DNA of 64,000 bases from Bacillus sp. EB600 (GCF_024494385.1 NZ_JAEVLT010000012.1:1-64000); one strand, 5' to 3'. Positions 53,325-62,126 are shown, counted from the first letter of the stretch. Notes: generated by a model from the sequence alone, not told the origin. Made by a program: numbers and translations.

Positions 53325-55370
53325 TTAGCGTCTAAAACAGATCGCAAAGCATGTACCCTTTTTACTGGTTTGGACCTTAATAGCAGCATTGTGCCGGTCA
53401 GCAATACTATAGCAAACCGCTAAACCTAACCCGGTACCATTCTCTTTTGTAGTAAAAAACGGGGTTCCTATTTTATCAAGAATTTCTTTGTTAATTCCTT
53501 TGCCACTATCATGTATCTCTAAAACAACTTCTTTTTCATTGCTATATGTTTTAACTGTAAGAGTACCTCCAGGATCCATAGCTTCAAGCCCATTTAGAGC
53601 CAGATTTAAGAAGAGTTGGCGGATTTCCTTCTCATCAATATCTATCAATGGGCACTTGCTTAACTGGTGCTGAACTCTCTTCCCAGCCAAAATAGCTTCA
53701 GCATTAACCAATGGCAAAATTGATTCTATAATTTGATTTAGACACTTTTTTCGTTTATCGCTAGCTTTATTTTTTGCCAAGGTTAAAAATTCTTTAATAA
53801 TGTTATTTGCTCTGTCTAGTTCGTCCAGCATTAGATCAATGTACTTATCTGTTAATGGTTGGTTATTGATTTTTGCCATTTGTAAAAAACCATGAACAGT
53901 TGTCATTGGGTTTCGAATTTCATGAGCAATTCCAGCAGCCATTTCGCCGATTAAATTTAACCGATCCAAGCGTGACATTTCTTTCTCAAGCCGAACTGTT
54001 TCGGTAATGTCATTTAAAACAATTAAAACGCATGCTTTATTTTGAATTTCGATAATTTCTGTCGATAATAAACCCGATCGCATTTCCCCATTTTTGGCTT
54101 GGTAAGTTACCTTTATATTGCTCACTGGTTCTTTCCATTCGGGATTTGGAAAAGCGACTTCTTTCCCATCAAAATTTTTATTAATGGTCCAATCAAAAAT
54201 CTGGTCTTTTACTTTATCATATTCATACCCAGTGTAATTCAACCACGTTTTATTCACATCGATAAATCTCCCGTCTTTTATCGATCGAATCACCATTAAG
54301 GATGGGCTGGCCTCAAAAATTTTCCGGAATTGTTCGTTTGAAACATAGAGATCATCGGCAACCTTTTTCCGCTCCTCTATTTCCTGCTGGAGTTTTTGAT
54401 TGGCCAATAAAAGATCTAAAGTTCTGTCTTCAACCTCTTTTTTCAATAGATTATATTGCTGATTTTTTACTAACTCAATCTCTTTTCTTTCTGATATATC
54501 GCGAATCGTGCAAACGAATATGCGGTGATCGTCAATCACTGCATCGCCAATTTGAATTTCTGCGGGGAAACGGATTTTATCTTTGCGCAAGGCAACGGCT
54601 TCAACTAGTTTACTAACTTTTGAAATTGAATCTATGGATAAACCCACAAATAGCTCTCCAGTAAGATTTACTGCAGGAAGAATAGTGGTTAAATGCTTCC
54701 CAAGCAATTCATTTTCATGAAAGCCAAACATTTCCTTAACGATTGGATTGATCGATAAAATGAAGCCTTCTTCGTCAAAAGTGACAATGGTGTCTTGCAA
54801 GGTTCTCCCAATTACATTGGCTAAAATCTCTTTTTCATGTAAGTTTACAGTTGTTTGGTTCAATTGCTGATGAACTTCATTTAGTTCAAGCGTTTGTTTC
54901 CATTCGGTTTGTTTTATCAATTCGGTATGCCCTTGATGGATGTTGACAAACTGCTCTACCTTTCTTTTCAATGTTTCAGGATGAAACGGTTTAAAAATAT
55001 AATCAATCGCACCTACTGAATACCCGTGGATGACATGCTCCATATCTTGACTGATCGCGGTAATAAAGATGATTGGGATATTCTTAGATTTTTTTCTTGC
55101 TTTAATGAGTTTTGCAGTTTCAAAGCCATTTAAGCCTGGCATTTGTACATCTAGCAGGATGACGGCAAAATCTTGTTTTAAAATATACCTTAACGCCTCT
55201 TCACCTGACCTCGCACTTACTAGATGATAATGAGAAGACGAAAGGACAGCTTCTAGGGCTGTTAAATTTTCTTGAAGATCATCAACCATTAATATGTTTA
55301 TGACATCAGATTCAGTTGGTTTTTCGGTAAACTTTTTCTTCGGAGTGAAACACTTCGTAATATTTTGCAT
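53325..55370 (-). CDS. receiver-PAS-PAS sensor histidine kinase
   Basis: About 681 residues from ATG 55370; the frame is open to 55454 and AGGAGG sits 15 bases upstream of the chosen ATG. Order: receiver domain with phospho-Asp in VILLDVQMPGLNG, a linker, PAS (about 195-300; FDEEGFILSINPI), coiled-coil, PAS (about 350-440), phospho-His AAGIAHEIRNPMTTVHGFL and ATPase GTGLGLAVCYSIADRH. A cytoplasmic, soluble kinase. The start overlaps cheR, so it is co-translated with it. Input and target are unknown. Confidence 0.88.
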   Translation of the reverse strand: MQNITKCFTPKKKFTEKPTESDVINILMVDDLQENLTALEAVLSSSHYHLVSARSGEEALRYILKQDFAVILLDVQMPGLNGFETAKLIKARKKSKNIPIIFITAISQDMEHVIHGYSVGAIDYIFKPFHPETLKRKVEQFVNIHQGHTELIKQTEWKQTLELNEVHQQLNQTTVNLHEKEILANVIGRTLQDTIVTFDEEGFILSINPIVKEMFGFHENELLGKHLTTILPAVNLTGELFVGLSIDSISKVSKLVEAVALRKDKIRFPAEIQIGDAVIDDHRIFVCTIRDISERKEIELVKNQQYNLLKKEVEDRTLDLLLANQKLQQEIEERKKVADDLYVSNEQFRKIFEASPSLMVIRSIKDGRFIDVNKTWLNYTGYEYDKVKDQIFDWTINKNFDGKEVAFPNPEWKEPVSNIKVTYQAKNGEMRSGLLSTEIIEIQNKACVLIVLNDITETVRLEKEMSRLDRLNLIGEMAAGIAHEIRNPMTTVHGFLQMAKINNQPLTDKYIDLMLDELDRANNIIKEFLTLAKNKASDKRKKCLNQIIESILPLVNAEAILAGKRVQHQLSKCPLIDIDEKEIRQLFLNLALNGLEAMDPGGTLTVKTYSNEKEVVLEIHDSGKGINKEILDKIGTPFFTTKENGTGLGLAVCYSIADRHNAAIKVQTSKKGTCFAICFRR

Positions 55371-56175
55371 AGTCTGTAAACCGTACCTCCTCTCTTTTGC
55401 CCAACCCCAAATAACCTGATTGGAATAAGCTGTTATATAGTAATTGATGGACATGATTTTGTAATAGTTTATTAAAATAAATCATGACATTTCGGCAAAT
55501 AATGATGTGAAATTCATTAAAGGATTGATCTGTTGCTAAATTATGTTGAAAAAAAACAATATTTTCTTTTAAAAAGGGATGAAACTTTACCTGTTCATTT
55601 TTTACCGAGTAATACTCTGAAAAAGCCTTTTGTCCACCGGAATTTATGTAATTTTTCGTATAAAGCTGCATTTTTTCTAATGGAAAAATACCTTGCTTGG
55701 CTTTTTCCAAACTGTTTGGATTAATATCTGTTGCATAAATTTTGGATTTTTCATAGATTCCTTCTTCATGCAGCAAAATGGCCATTGAATAGACTTCTTC
55801 CCCCGTAGCACAACCTACATTCCAAATACGGATTGAAGGATATGCCTTTATCATTGGAATTACTTTCTTTCGTAGGACCATAAAAAAGGATGGATCACGA
55901 AACATTTCCGTTACATGAATCGAAAAATCAGAGAACAATCGCTTCATAACTTCTGGTTCATGTAGAACCTTTTCTATTAATGAGGAAATGCTAGTTAAGC
56001 TTTCTGCGCCTAACCGATGCTTGATTCTCCTCTGCAGGAACGGGGCTGCATAATTCCGAAAATCATATCCATAATAGCGATAAATCGCTTCTAGCAATAA
56101 TTCAATTTCAATTTCCTCTACTATTTTTTCATTATCTTTTATTTGTGCTATATATTCAATAATCGCTTTTCCCAC
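55312..56175 (-). CDS. cheR: CheR-type protein methyltransferase
   Basis: 287 residues from GTG 56175, directly after the stop of the large kinase gene. N-terminal helical domain with RRIKHRLGAE, SAM motif RIWNVGCATGEEVYSMAI (about 134), and FHIIICRNVMIYFNK with the conserved Asn-Val. CheR methylates Glu side chains of chemoreceptors; here no receptor or other chemotaxis gene is close, so the target is more likely a signalling protein of this cluster. Its gene overlaps the downstream kinase. Confidence 0.88.
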   Translation of the reverse strand: MGKAIIEYIAQIKDNEKIVEEIEIELLLEAIYRYYGYDFRNYAAPFLQRRIKHRLGAESLTSISSLIEKVLHEPEVMKRLFSDFSIHVTEMFRDPSFFMVLRKKVIPMIKAYPSIRIWNVGCATGEEVYSMAILLHEEGIYEKSKIYATDINPNSLEKAKQGIFPLEKMQLYTKNYINSGGQKAFSEYYSVKNEQVKFHPFLKENIVFFQHNLATDQSFNEFHIIICRNVMIYFNKLLQNHVHQLLYNSLFQSGYLGLGKREEVRFTDYAKYYEVFHSEEKVYRKTN

Positions 56176-58929
56176 CTATCTATATAGCCAAACCTGAATT
56201 AGTGAATACAACTGATCTAAATCAATTGGCTTGCTAATATAATCCGAGGCTCCAGCCTCAATGCATTGTTCACGGTTGTGCTTCATTGCCTTTGCTGTTA
56301 AAGCAATGATTGGTAAGTCTTTAAAGTCAGGGATACTGCGAATTTTCATCATTGCCTCAAACCCATCCATTACCGGCATCATAATATCCATCATGATTAG
56401 GTCAATTTCAGGATTTTTCTGTAATATTTCAATACCTTCTCTGCCATTTTCTGCAAATAGGACATCTATTTCATACTCCTCTAGTGCAGCAGACAAGGCA
56501 AAGATATTGCGCATATCATCATCAATGATAAGAATCCTTTTCCCATTTATTAAAGGAATCTCAGTTTTAACAGTTTGATTCAGATCTGACGTCGCAATGC
56601 GCCATTTAGATGTCAAGCTGCCCTTTTCCTCAACGGCAGCTGCTGCCTCTAACAGTACCGGAACAGTTCCGTCTATTTCAGATTGCTGGTTTACCGGTAG
56701 AAAGAGCTTGAAAGAGCTTCCAACTCCTTCCTCACTTATTACTTCGATAAAACCACCAAGTAATTGAGCTAAATCCCTGCTGATCGATAATCCTAATCCA
56801 GTCCCGCCATATTTTCTGCTGGTTGTTCCATCTGCCTGGACAAATGCATCAAAAATCTGTTGCTGCTTTTCCTTAGGAATACCAATTCCAGTATCTGTAA
56901 CTGTAAAACAGACCATCGAATCCACATGTTCTCTCGAAATGAGATCACCTAATTCGCTCCTTGCAACTGATTGCACGGTAAGCGTTATGCTTCCATTTTC
57001 CGTGAATTTATAGGCATTGGATAATAAGTTTCGTAAAATTTGATTAAGACGATGTTCATCTGTGTAAATAGCATTTGGTAATGTACCGTCAAAATTTAAA
57101 TAAAATTCTATTCCTTTTTGTCCTGCTAGTGGGGTAAAGTACCTGTTCACAAATGACCTTATTTTCTCAAGCTGTACCCAGCTAGCTATCACTTCAATTT
57201 TTCCAGCTTCTACTTTTGCTAAGTCTAATACTTCATTTATTAAATGAAGTAGATCATTCCCAGAAGAGTAAATTGTCTTTATATAATCTAATTGTTTTCC
57301 TGATAAGTTGTCGTTCTTTTTTTCAATTAACATTTGTGCCAAAATGAGCATACTGTTAAGAGGTGTACGGAGCTCGTGAGACATATTTGCAAGAAACTCA
57401 GTTTTATACTGGGAGGTAAGGGCCAATTCCTGTGCTTTTTCTTCTAACATTATGCTTATTCTTTCTAGTTCGGCTTTTTTCTGCTCAGAATTCTTATACT
57501 GAGCTTCCAATTCTTCATTAATCGCTCTTAGTTCCTCTTGCTGTAATTGAAGCTCCTCTGATTGGCTTTGGAGTTCTTCTGTTAGAGTTTGGGATTCCTG
57601 CAATAGTTTTTTTACCTTCATTCGATTTCCGATACTGTGAATGGTAATCCCGATATTGTTCATTACTTCAGTTAATAACTCCCGCTGGATAATTGTAAAC
57701 GGTTTAATAGCAGCTAACTCAAGAACAGCCAATACCTCTCCCTCGTATTCGGCGGGTAAAATATACATACTTTTTGGAGATACAAGCCCGCTTCCAATCG
57801 AAATTTTCAGCGAATCTTCCGGGATTTTCGATAGCATAATAGGCTTTTTCTCAGCAGCACATTGACCAATTAATCCTTCACCTAAACGAAAGCTTTTTAT
57901 AGTGGTTTGATCATAAAGTGATGCGTAAGATCCCATATTCTCAAACCGCTGCTTTACTTCAGTTTCTTGCTTAATGTAAAGTACCCCATACTGTGCACCA
58001 ACCATAGGTGTAATCCTATTAATAAACAAGCTAGCTAGTGTATTAAAATCCTCAACAGAGCTATAGATGGAACCGATTTCAGCAATCTTGGATTTTAGCC
58101 AACCTTGCTCTTCCGCCTTTTCCATTAATGCTTTTTCGTGTTTGGACTGGTTTTCTAGTACTTGAGCCATTTTATTATAAGCAATCGTGATGGCCCCAAT
58201 TTCATCCTTTGATGCTACCTCAATCCGAGGAAAATTTGTTCCATAATCATGATGTGATGCCACGTTGCTCATGACTGTCGTAACCCGATTTAAATTTCTA
58301 GTCAAACCTTTAATACTCCAAAGGGCAGATCCGACCATGAATAGTAAAGAAAAAAAAGCATACCCGTAGATGAAATTTAAAGCAAATTGGTAGTCTTCGT
58401 GTGAACGCGATAGCTGATCTTTCATTTCTTGTTCCTGTAATGTAAAAAGTAAATCCGTTATTTGCTTTAGCCGTTCACGATTATACTTACTATCGTCCCA
58501 TAAGTTTTTGTCCAAACTCTCATTTTTGTTGTTTTTTTTGATAAAGATGATTTGTTCCCCAATAGACTCATAAGCTTTAAAAAGTGTATTAAATTTTGAC
58601 AGTAATTCCTGAGTTTCTTTCCTGTTATCCAATTTTTCAAGTGTCTCTATTGACGAATGTATGGTTAATCGGGATTTCTCCCAATCATTTAACGTTTTAG
58701 GAAGAACATCCTTAGTGGAGACCGACGAAATCTCACTTATTTCTCTGCCCATGTTACTTATTTCAGTCTGAATTGTTGTAGTAAACCTTTTTCTCTCATC
58801 TAAATCACTTATAACCTGATTCATATTGATCGTTTGTTGATTTACCATCCTGATTAAGATGACTAAAAAGATGAAAAATAAAATTAAATTAAAGCCTAAT
58901 CCAAAATAAAGCTTGGTTTTAAATTTCAT
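56176..58929 (-). CDS. hybrid sensor histidine kinase (4HB-HAMP-GAF-HK-receiver)
   Basis: 917 residues. Membrane segments at about 10-30 and 190-208 flank a helical extracellular sensor; HAMP (about 210-265), GAF (about 285-430), long Gln/Glu-rich coiled-coil (about 440-505), phospho-His MSHELRTPLNSMLILAQML (about 520), ATPase domain and a C-terminal receiver with Asp in LIMMDIMMPVMDG (about 850). First gene of the three-gene signalling unit with cheR and the receiver-PAS kinase. The trio suggests a phosphorelay with a methylation input. Confidence 0.92.
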   Translation of the reverse strand: MKFKTKLYFGLGFNLILFFIFLVILIRMVNQQTINMNQVISDLDERKRFTTTIQTEISNMGREISEISSVSTKDVLPKTLNDWEKSRLTIHSSIETLEKLDNRKETQELLSKFNTLFKAYESIGEQIIFIKKNNKNESLDKNLWDDSKYNRERLKQITDLLFTLQEQEMKDQLSRSHEDYQFALNFIYGYAFFSLLFMVGSALWSIKGLTRNLNRVTTVMSNVASHHDYGTNFPRIEVASKDEIGAITIAYNKMAQVLENQSKHEKALMEKAEEQGWLKSKIAEIGSIYSSVEDFNTLASLFINRITPMVGAQYGVLYIKQETEVKQRFENMGSYASLYDQTTIKSFRLGEGLIGQCAAEKKPIMLSKIPEDSLKISIGSGLVSPKSMYILPAEYEGEVLAVLELAAIKPFTIIQRELLTEVMNNIGITIHSIGNRMKVKKLLQESQTLTEELQSQSEELQLQQEELRAINEELEAQYKNSEQKKAELERISIMLEEKAQELALTSQYKTEFLANMSHELRTPLNSMLILAQMLIEKKNDNLSGKQLDYIKTIYSSGNDLLHLINEVLDLAKVEAGKIEVIASWVQLEKIRSFVNRYFTPLAGQKGIEFYLNFDGTLPNAIYTDEHRLNQILRNLLSNAYKFTENGSITLTVQSVARSELGDLISREHVDSMVCFTVTDTGIGIPKEKQQQIFDAFVQADGTTSRKYGGTGLGLSISRDLAQLLGGFIEVISEEGVGSSFKLFLPVNQQSEIDGTVPVLLEAAAAVEEKGSLTSKWRIATSDLNQTVKTEIPLINGKRILIIDDDMRNIFALSAALEEYEIDVLFAENGREGIEILQKNPEIDLIMMDIMMPVMDGFEAMMKIRSIPDFKDLPIIALTAKAMKHNREQCIEAGASDYISKPIDLDQLYSLIQVWLYR

Positions 58930-59170
58930 ATTTTCTCCGTCCTATGAATTTTCAAATTTGACCATTCTTCGATAATACTAATTTTCATTAATGGTAGAAA
59001 AATGCTATATCTATCCTTTTTTTGATGGTTTTTTTCGATAAATTAGAAAATTACAATTTTAGCGCTATTAAATAGTATAGTATAAAAGTTATAATTAGAC
59101 AAACTATTGACAAATAAGAATATCGTATCTTAGAAATTTTTTAGCCGGAAAGGACGGAGGTGAAATAGCG

Positions 59171-59560
59171 ATGGCCATTATTTTGTTTGATGGAGAATGC
59201 AATCTTTGTAATTCCAGTGTTCAATTTATTATAAATAAAGACCCCGATGGATACTTTCAATTTGCATCATTACAGGGAAAGACAGGGCAAAAATTATTGA
59301 AAAAGTGTACTATTTATCACGAGATCGACAGTATTGTTCTGATTGAAAATGACCGTTTTTATATAAAATCTAGTGCTGCTCTTAAAATTTGTAAAAAGTT
59401 AAAAGGCATTTGGAAACTTTGTTCAATTTTTGAAATCATACCACCATTTATAAGAGATTGCTTTTACGATATTGTGGCCAAAAATCGCTATAAATGGTTT
59501 GGCAGGAAAGAGAGTTGTATGGTCCCTACGCTCACAGTGAAAAAAAGGTTCTTGGATTAA
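59171..59560 (+). CDS. yuxK: DCC family thiol-disulfide oxidoreductase-like protein (DUF393)
   Basis: 129 residues. The name-giving Asp-Cys-Cys block is LFDGECNLCNSSVQF (C-x-x-C) at about residues 5-19, followed by FQFASLQGKTGQKLL and a helical C-terminal half with FIRDCFYDIVAKNRYKWFG. Thioredoxin-like fold, predicted reductase of unknown target. AGGACGGAGGTG precedes the ATG. Divergent from the hybrid kinase. Confidence 0.87.
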   Translation: MAIILFDGECNLCNSSVQFIINKDPDGYFQFASLQGKTGQKLLKKCTIYHEIDSIVLIENDRFYIKSSAALKICKKLKGIWKLCSIFEIIPPFIRDCFYDIVAKNRYKWFGRKESCMVPTLTVKKRFLD

Positions 59561-59644
59561 TTACTGACCAATCTTTTTCAACCAAAACAGAGCTAGTTTA
59601 CTCGAACACTGAAAAAGTCTCCTTAAATGTATGCGTTCTTTGAA

Positions 59645-59785
59645 ACTAGCCTGTTGATTTGCGCTACACTCGCTTCTCTTTCCGCTGGCGGTCAGGGGGG
59701 CCTCCTCAGCGCTATCGCGCCTGCGGGGTCTCCCCTGCACCGTACTCCCGCAGGAGTCTCCGCGCCTTCCATTCCAATCAACAGA
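59645..59785. repeat. long palindromic interspersed Bacillaceae repeat
   Basis: GC-rich island in AT-rich DNA. TGTTGATTTGCGC... on the left and ...CCAATCAACA on the right are inverted; the inside has CTCCTCAGCGCTATCGCGCC and CCCGCAGGAGTC. This is the pattern of a dispersed GC-rich hairpin element I know from many Bacillus genomes, of unknown function. A plus-strand open frame inside it is an artefact. Confidence 0.75.
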
Positions 59786-60328
59786 GTGGTAAAATCATTA
59801 ATAAGAGCTTTAACATAGTCACTGTAAAAAAGGTATAATACCCCATTATTGAAGGGATTATACTTTTTTTACTGTATAATTATAGTATCAATTTCGAACG
59901 AAGGTTTTTCAGCCCTGGGTTTACGCTAACTCTACTTTTGTTCGTTAGCATCAAGAAAAGTTTACATAATATATTTATGTTAAACTATGAGATGACTATA
60001 TTCAAAATTCTAGCAAAGAACCCTCTATCCTTCAATTAGATTTGAGATTGCTCTCATCCACCAAAGGACAAAAATAAAAAATCATTATTTTTTTTAGAGT
60101 CACTGATTAACATTTCTAATGAAAAAAGGATTCTGGTATGCGGTATCGATTTCTTAATTTCTAGACAAGACTTCTCTAAATTATTGTTATCCTTCAAACA
60201 CCCCCCTCTTTTTTTCCGCATTAGTGGATTTTTTTAAATATTAGTAAGTGTCCTATGCAATTCTCTAAAAGATTCATATTTTATTTAGTGAAAGCTTTTT
60301 ATTCCATTTTTGTAAGGTGGTGTAAAGT
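59786..60328. other. intergenic region with two hairpins
   Basis: No gene found. AAAAAGGTATAATACCC pairs with GGGATTATACTTTTTTT (59827-59870, one unpaired base), a terminator-like hairpin that may end the yuxK transcript. GCTAAC and GTTAGC flank a 15-base loop near 59927-59953. The rest is AT-rich, and the promoter of the CotG-like gene should be in the last 60 bases. Confidence 0.45.
60275..60283 (+). promoter_or_regulatory. candidate sigma-K -10 element
   Basis: CATATTTTA fits the sigma-K -10 consensus CATAnnnTA and lies 54 bases before the CotG-like start at 60329. The same TTCATATTTT string occurs before the second CotG-like gene (61220-61229). I see no clear -35 AC element at the right spacing, so this is tentative. 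Confidence 0.35.
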
Positions 60329-60925
60329 ATGTTCGGGATTAAAGAAATTGAAACTGCAGTGGAAGAAATAAAAGCCGCTGGATTGGAAGAATTTTTAGTT
60401 CAGGAACCAACTGCTGGTCCTCTTTCCCGCCGCTCCAGATCAGGGCGTTCTCGCCGCTCCAGTTCAGGACGTTCTCGCCGCTCCAGATCAGGGCGTTCTC
60501 GCCGCTTCAGATCAGGGCGTTCTCGCCGCTTCAGATCAGGGCGTTCTCGCCGCTCCAGTTCAGGGCGTTCTCGCCGCTCCAGTTCAGGGCGTTCTCGCCG
60601 CTCCAGTTCAGGGCGTTCTCGCCGCTCCAGTTCAGGGCGTTCTCGCCGCTTCAGATCAGGGCGTTCTCGCCGCTCCAGTTCAGGGCGTTCTCGCCGCTCC
60701 AGTTCAGGGCGTTCTCGCCGCTCCAGTTCAGGGCGTTCTCGCCGCTCCAGTTCAAGGCGTTCTCGCCGCTCCAGTTCAGGGCGTTCTCGCCGCTCCAGTT
60801 CAGGGCGTTCTCGCCGCTCCAGTTCAGGGCGTTCTCGCCGCTCCAGTTCAAGGCGTTCTCGCCGCTCTAGATCTGACATTTCCTCATTGGTGGATCAATT
60901 TATAAACCGAGATCGCTTATCTTAA
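60329..60925 (+). CDS. CotG-like Ser/Arg repeat spore coat protein
   Basis: 198 residues. The N-terminus (IKEIETAVEEIKAAGLEEFL then VQEP) matches the CotG N-terminal block. Residues about 38-180 are 18 near-perfect GRSRRSSS octapeptides, with variants GRSRRFRS. The tail ISSLVDQFINRD lacks the FWxDGN end of true CotG. AAGGTGGTG precedes the ATG. By analogy with CotG it is probably a coat scaffold and a CotH kinase substrate, though cotH is 56 kb away in this window. Extreme Arg/Ser bias. Confidence 0.78.
   Translation: MFGIKEIETAVEEIKAAGLEEFLVQEPTAGPLSRRSRSGRSRRSSSGRSRRSRSGRSRRFRSGRSRRFRSGRSRRSSSGRSRRSSSGRSRRSSSGRSRRSSSGRSRRFRSGRSRRSSSGRSRRSSSGRSRRSSSGRSRRSSSRRSRRSSSGRSRRSSSGRSRRSSSGRSRRSSSRRSRRSRSDISSLVDQFINRDRLS
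60434..60870 (+). repeat. 24-bp tandem repeats, about 18 copies
   Basis: Unit GGGCGTTCTCGCCGCTCCAG plus TTCA; variants differ at two sites (TCC/TTC and AGT/AGA) and in GGG/AGG. Runs of four identical units point to recent expansion. It codes for the octapeptide array of the CotG-like protein. Confidence 0.92.
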
Positions 60926-60943
60926 ATAGAGAATAAAGATAAT

Positions 60944-60974
60944 AAGTAGAGAAGGATAAATTCTCTACTTTTTT
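60944..60974 (+). terminator. terminator of the first CotG-like gene
   Basis: AAGTAGAGAA and TTCTCTACTT form a ten-pair stem with a GGATAAA loop and T-run. Confidence 0.82.
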
Positions 60975-61252
60975 ATATATGCTTATCGGGGCTGAATGCT
61001 ATATTTACGAAAAAATGTAGAAAATGGGCCAATATCGTCTACCAATGGGATATACCTTCTGAATACATACCTTCTCTGCTCCTTTTCACTCTTAAAGAAT
61101 ATATGATATGGACCGCCCCATTCATGATTTTTATCGATTGCAACATTTCTGCTTTTATCCCGCTTTTCATGTATTTTTTTTAAAATAAGCTAAATGCTCA
61201 GGCAAATCACGTTATAAGTTCATATTTTGGTGTAATAAGGAGGTGTTATATT
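60975..61252. other. spacer between the two CotG-like genes
   Basis: No gene found. The last 35 bases hold a CATATTTT motif (61221-61228) and a strong AAGGAGGTG site for the second CotG-like gene. Confidence 0.45.
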
Positions 61253-61549
61253 ATGTTTGGCATTAAAGAAATTGAAACTGCAGTTGAGGAAATGAAAGTT
61301 GCTGGATTGGAAGAATTCTTAGTTCAAGAACCTACTGCTGGTCCTCTTTCCCGCCGTTCTAGTCGACGCTCCGGGCCAGGGCGTTCCCGTCGCTCGGGTC
61401 CAGGACGCCGTCGTACTTCTGGCCGCCGTCGCACTTCTGGTCGCCGTCGCACTTCGGGCCGCCGTCGCACTTCGGGCCGCCGTCGCACTTCTGGTCGCCG
61501 TCGCACTTCGGGCCGCCGTCGCACTTCTGGTCGCCGTCGATCTAGTTAA
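61253..61549 (+). CDS. short CotG-like Arg-rich coat protein
   Basis: 98 residues. The first ~33 residues are nearly identical to those of the gene at 60329 (IKEIETAVEEMKVAGLEEFL then VQEPTAGPLSRRS). The rest is RSGPGRSRRSGPG and then eight RRRTSG hexapeptides from 18-bp units, so this array differs from that of its neighbour. After the TAA the same frame goes on GRHHSS before a second stop, which looks like lost coding sequence. AAGGAGGTG precedes the ATG. Probable coat protein and possible CotH substrate at Thr/Ser. Confidence 0.75.
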   Translation: MFGIKEIETAVEEMKVAGLEEFLVQEPTAGPLSRRSSRRSGPGRSRRSGPGRRRTSGRRRTSGRRRTSGRRRTSGRRRTSGRRRTSGRRRTSGRRRSS

Positions 61550-61632
61550 GGACGTCACCACTCCAGTTAGAATGTTTTTCTTTTCAAATTAGAATTTTTA
61601 TTAACTCCTACAATAAGTTAATAAAAAAGTTA

Positions 61633-61663
61633 AAAGTAGAGAAATTTGATTTCTCTACTTTTA
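61633..61663 (+). terminator. terminator of the second CotG-like gene
   Basis: AAAAGTAGAGAAAT and ATTTCTCTACTTTT form a perfect 14-pair stem with a TTG loop. The core is the same sequence as the terminator at 60944-60974, which suggests the two gene units arose by duplication. Confidence 0.85.
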
Positions 61664-61895
61664 TTATGGTTGTTATTTTTATCCATATTTCACCTTTCTT
61701 TTATCTATTGGAATATTTTCTATAGAAGTTTTCGATAACTGCTGAAGTAAAAAAAATCGTGGAATTTAAAGAAAGAGTACAAGCCTTGACAAAAATTATG
61801 TTCATGAATTTTCCCTTAATCGAATAGACTTTAAGATAAATAACATTTGTCATGCCTGCTTCCTTTGAATTGGCCAACTAGAAAGGAGAATGGAC
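61664..61895. other. spacer before the GerPA/GerPF-like cluster
   Basis: No gene found. Holds the promoter region of the four-gene cluster; AAAGGAG at its end serves the TTG start at 61896. Confidence 0.4.
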
Positions 61896-62126
61896 TTGTT
61901 CTTTATTCCTGCAAAAGTAAATATTGGCGGTATCAAAATCAATAGTCCTGATCATCTCAGCTCCGTTTCTTTCGGGCAAAATTTCATTATTGGTGAAAAT
62001 GTCGCTGGTAAAAAAAATCAAGGCTTTGGCCAGCAAATGGCTGATTTTACAATGGTAGCGGTCCCTATTCAAATTACTCTGGATAACGATTTGATTGACA
62101 TCCCCTCCATAAAAATAAATAAATAG
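61896..62126 (+). CDS. GerPA/GerPF-like spore protein, copy A1
   Basis: 76 residues from TTG 61896, seven bases after AAAGGAG (ATG 61890 is too close to the site). Family pattern: FIPAKVNIGGIKINS, then FGQNFIIGEN, then AGKKNQGFGQQMAD, then an acidic end LDNDLIDIPS. GerPA/GerPF-type proteins act in the coat to let germinants through. This copy pairs with the B1 protein that follows; the pair is repeated downstream. Exact assignment within the family is uncertain. Confidence 0.72.
   Translation: MFFIPAKVNIGGIKINSPDHLSSVSFGQNFIIGENVAGKKNQGFGQQMADFTMVAVPIQITLDNDLIDIPSIKINK

Noticed and set aside
59627-59818. 63-codon frame near the yuxK gene
   Set aside because: It lies inside the GC-rich palindromic repeat and reflects its composition.
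60434-60870. Regular repeats suggestive of a CRISPR array
   Set aside because: There are no spacers: 24-bp units abut directly and encode an octapeptide array in one frame.
60400-60879. Long open frames on the minus strand through the Ser/Arg repeat arrays, and similar ones at 2459-3181 and 5474-5794
   Set aside because: They are by-products of repeats with a period divisible by three and no stop codon in any frame; they lack ribosome binding sites, and the plus-sense CotG or CotB reading has family support.
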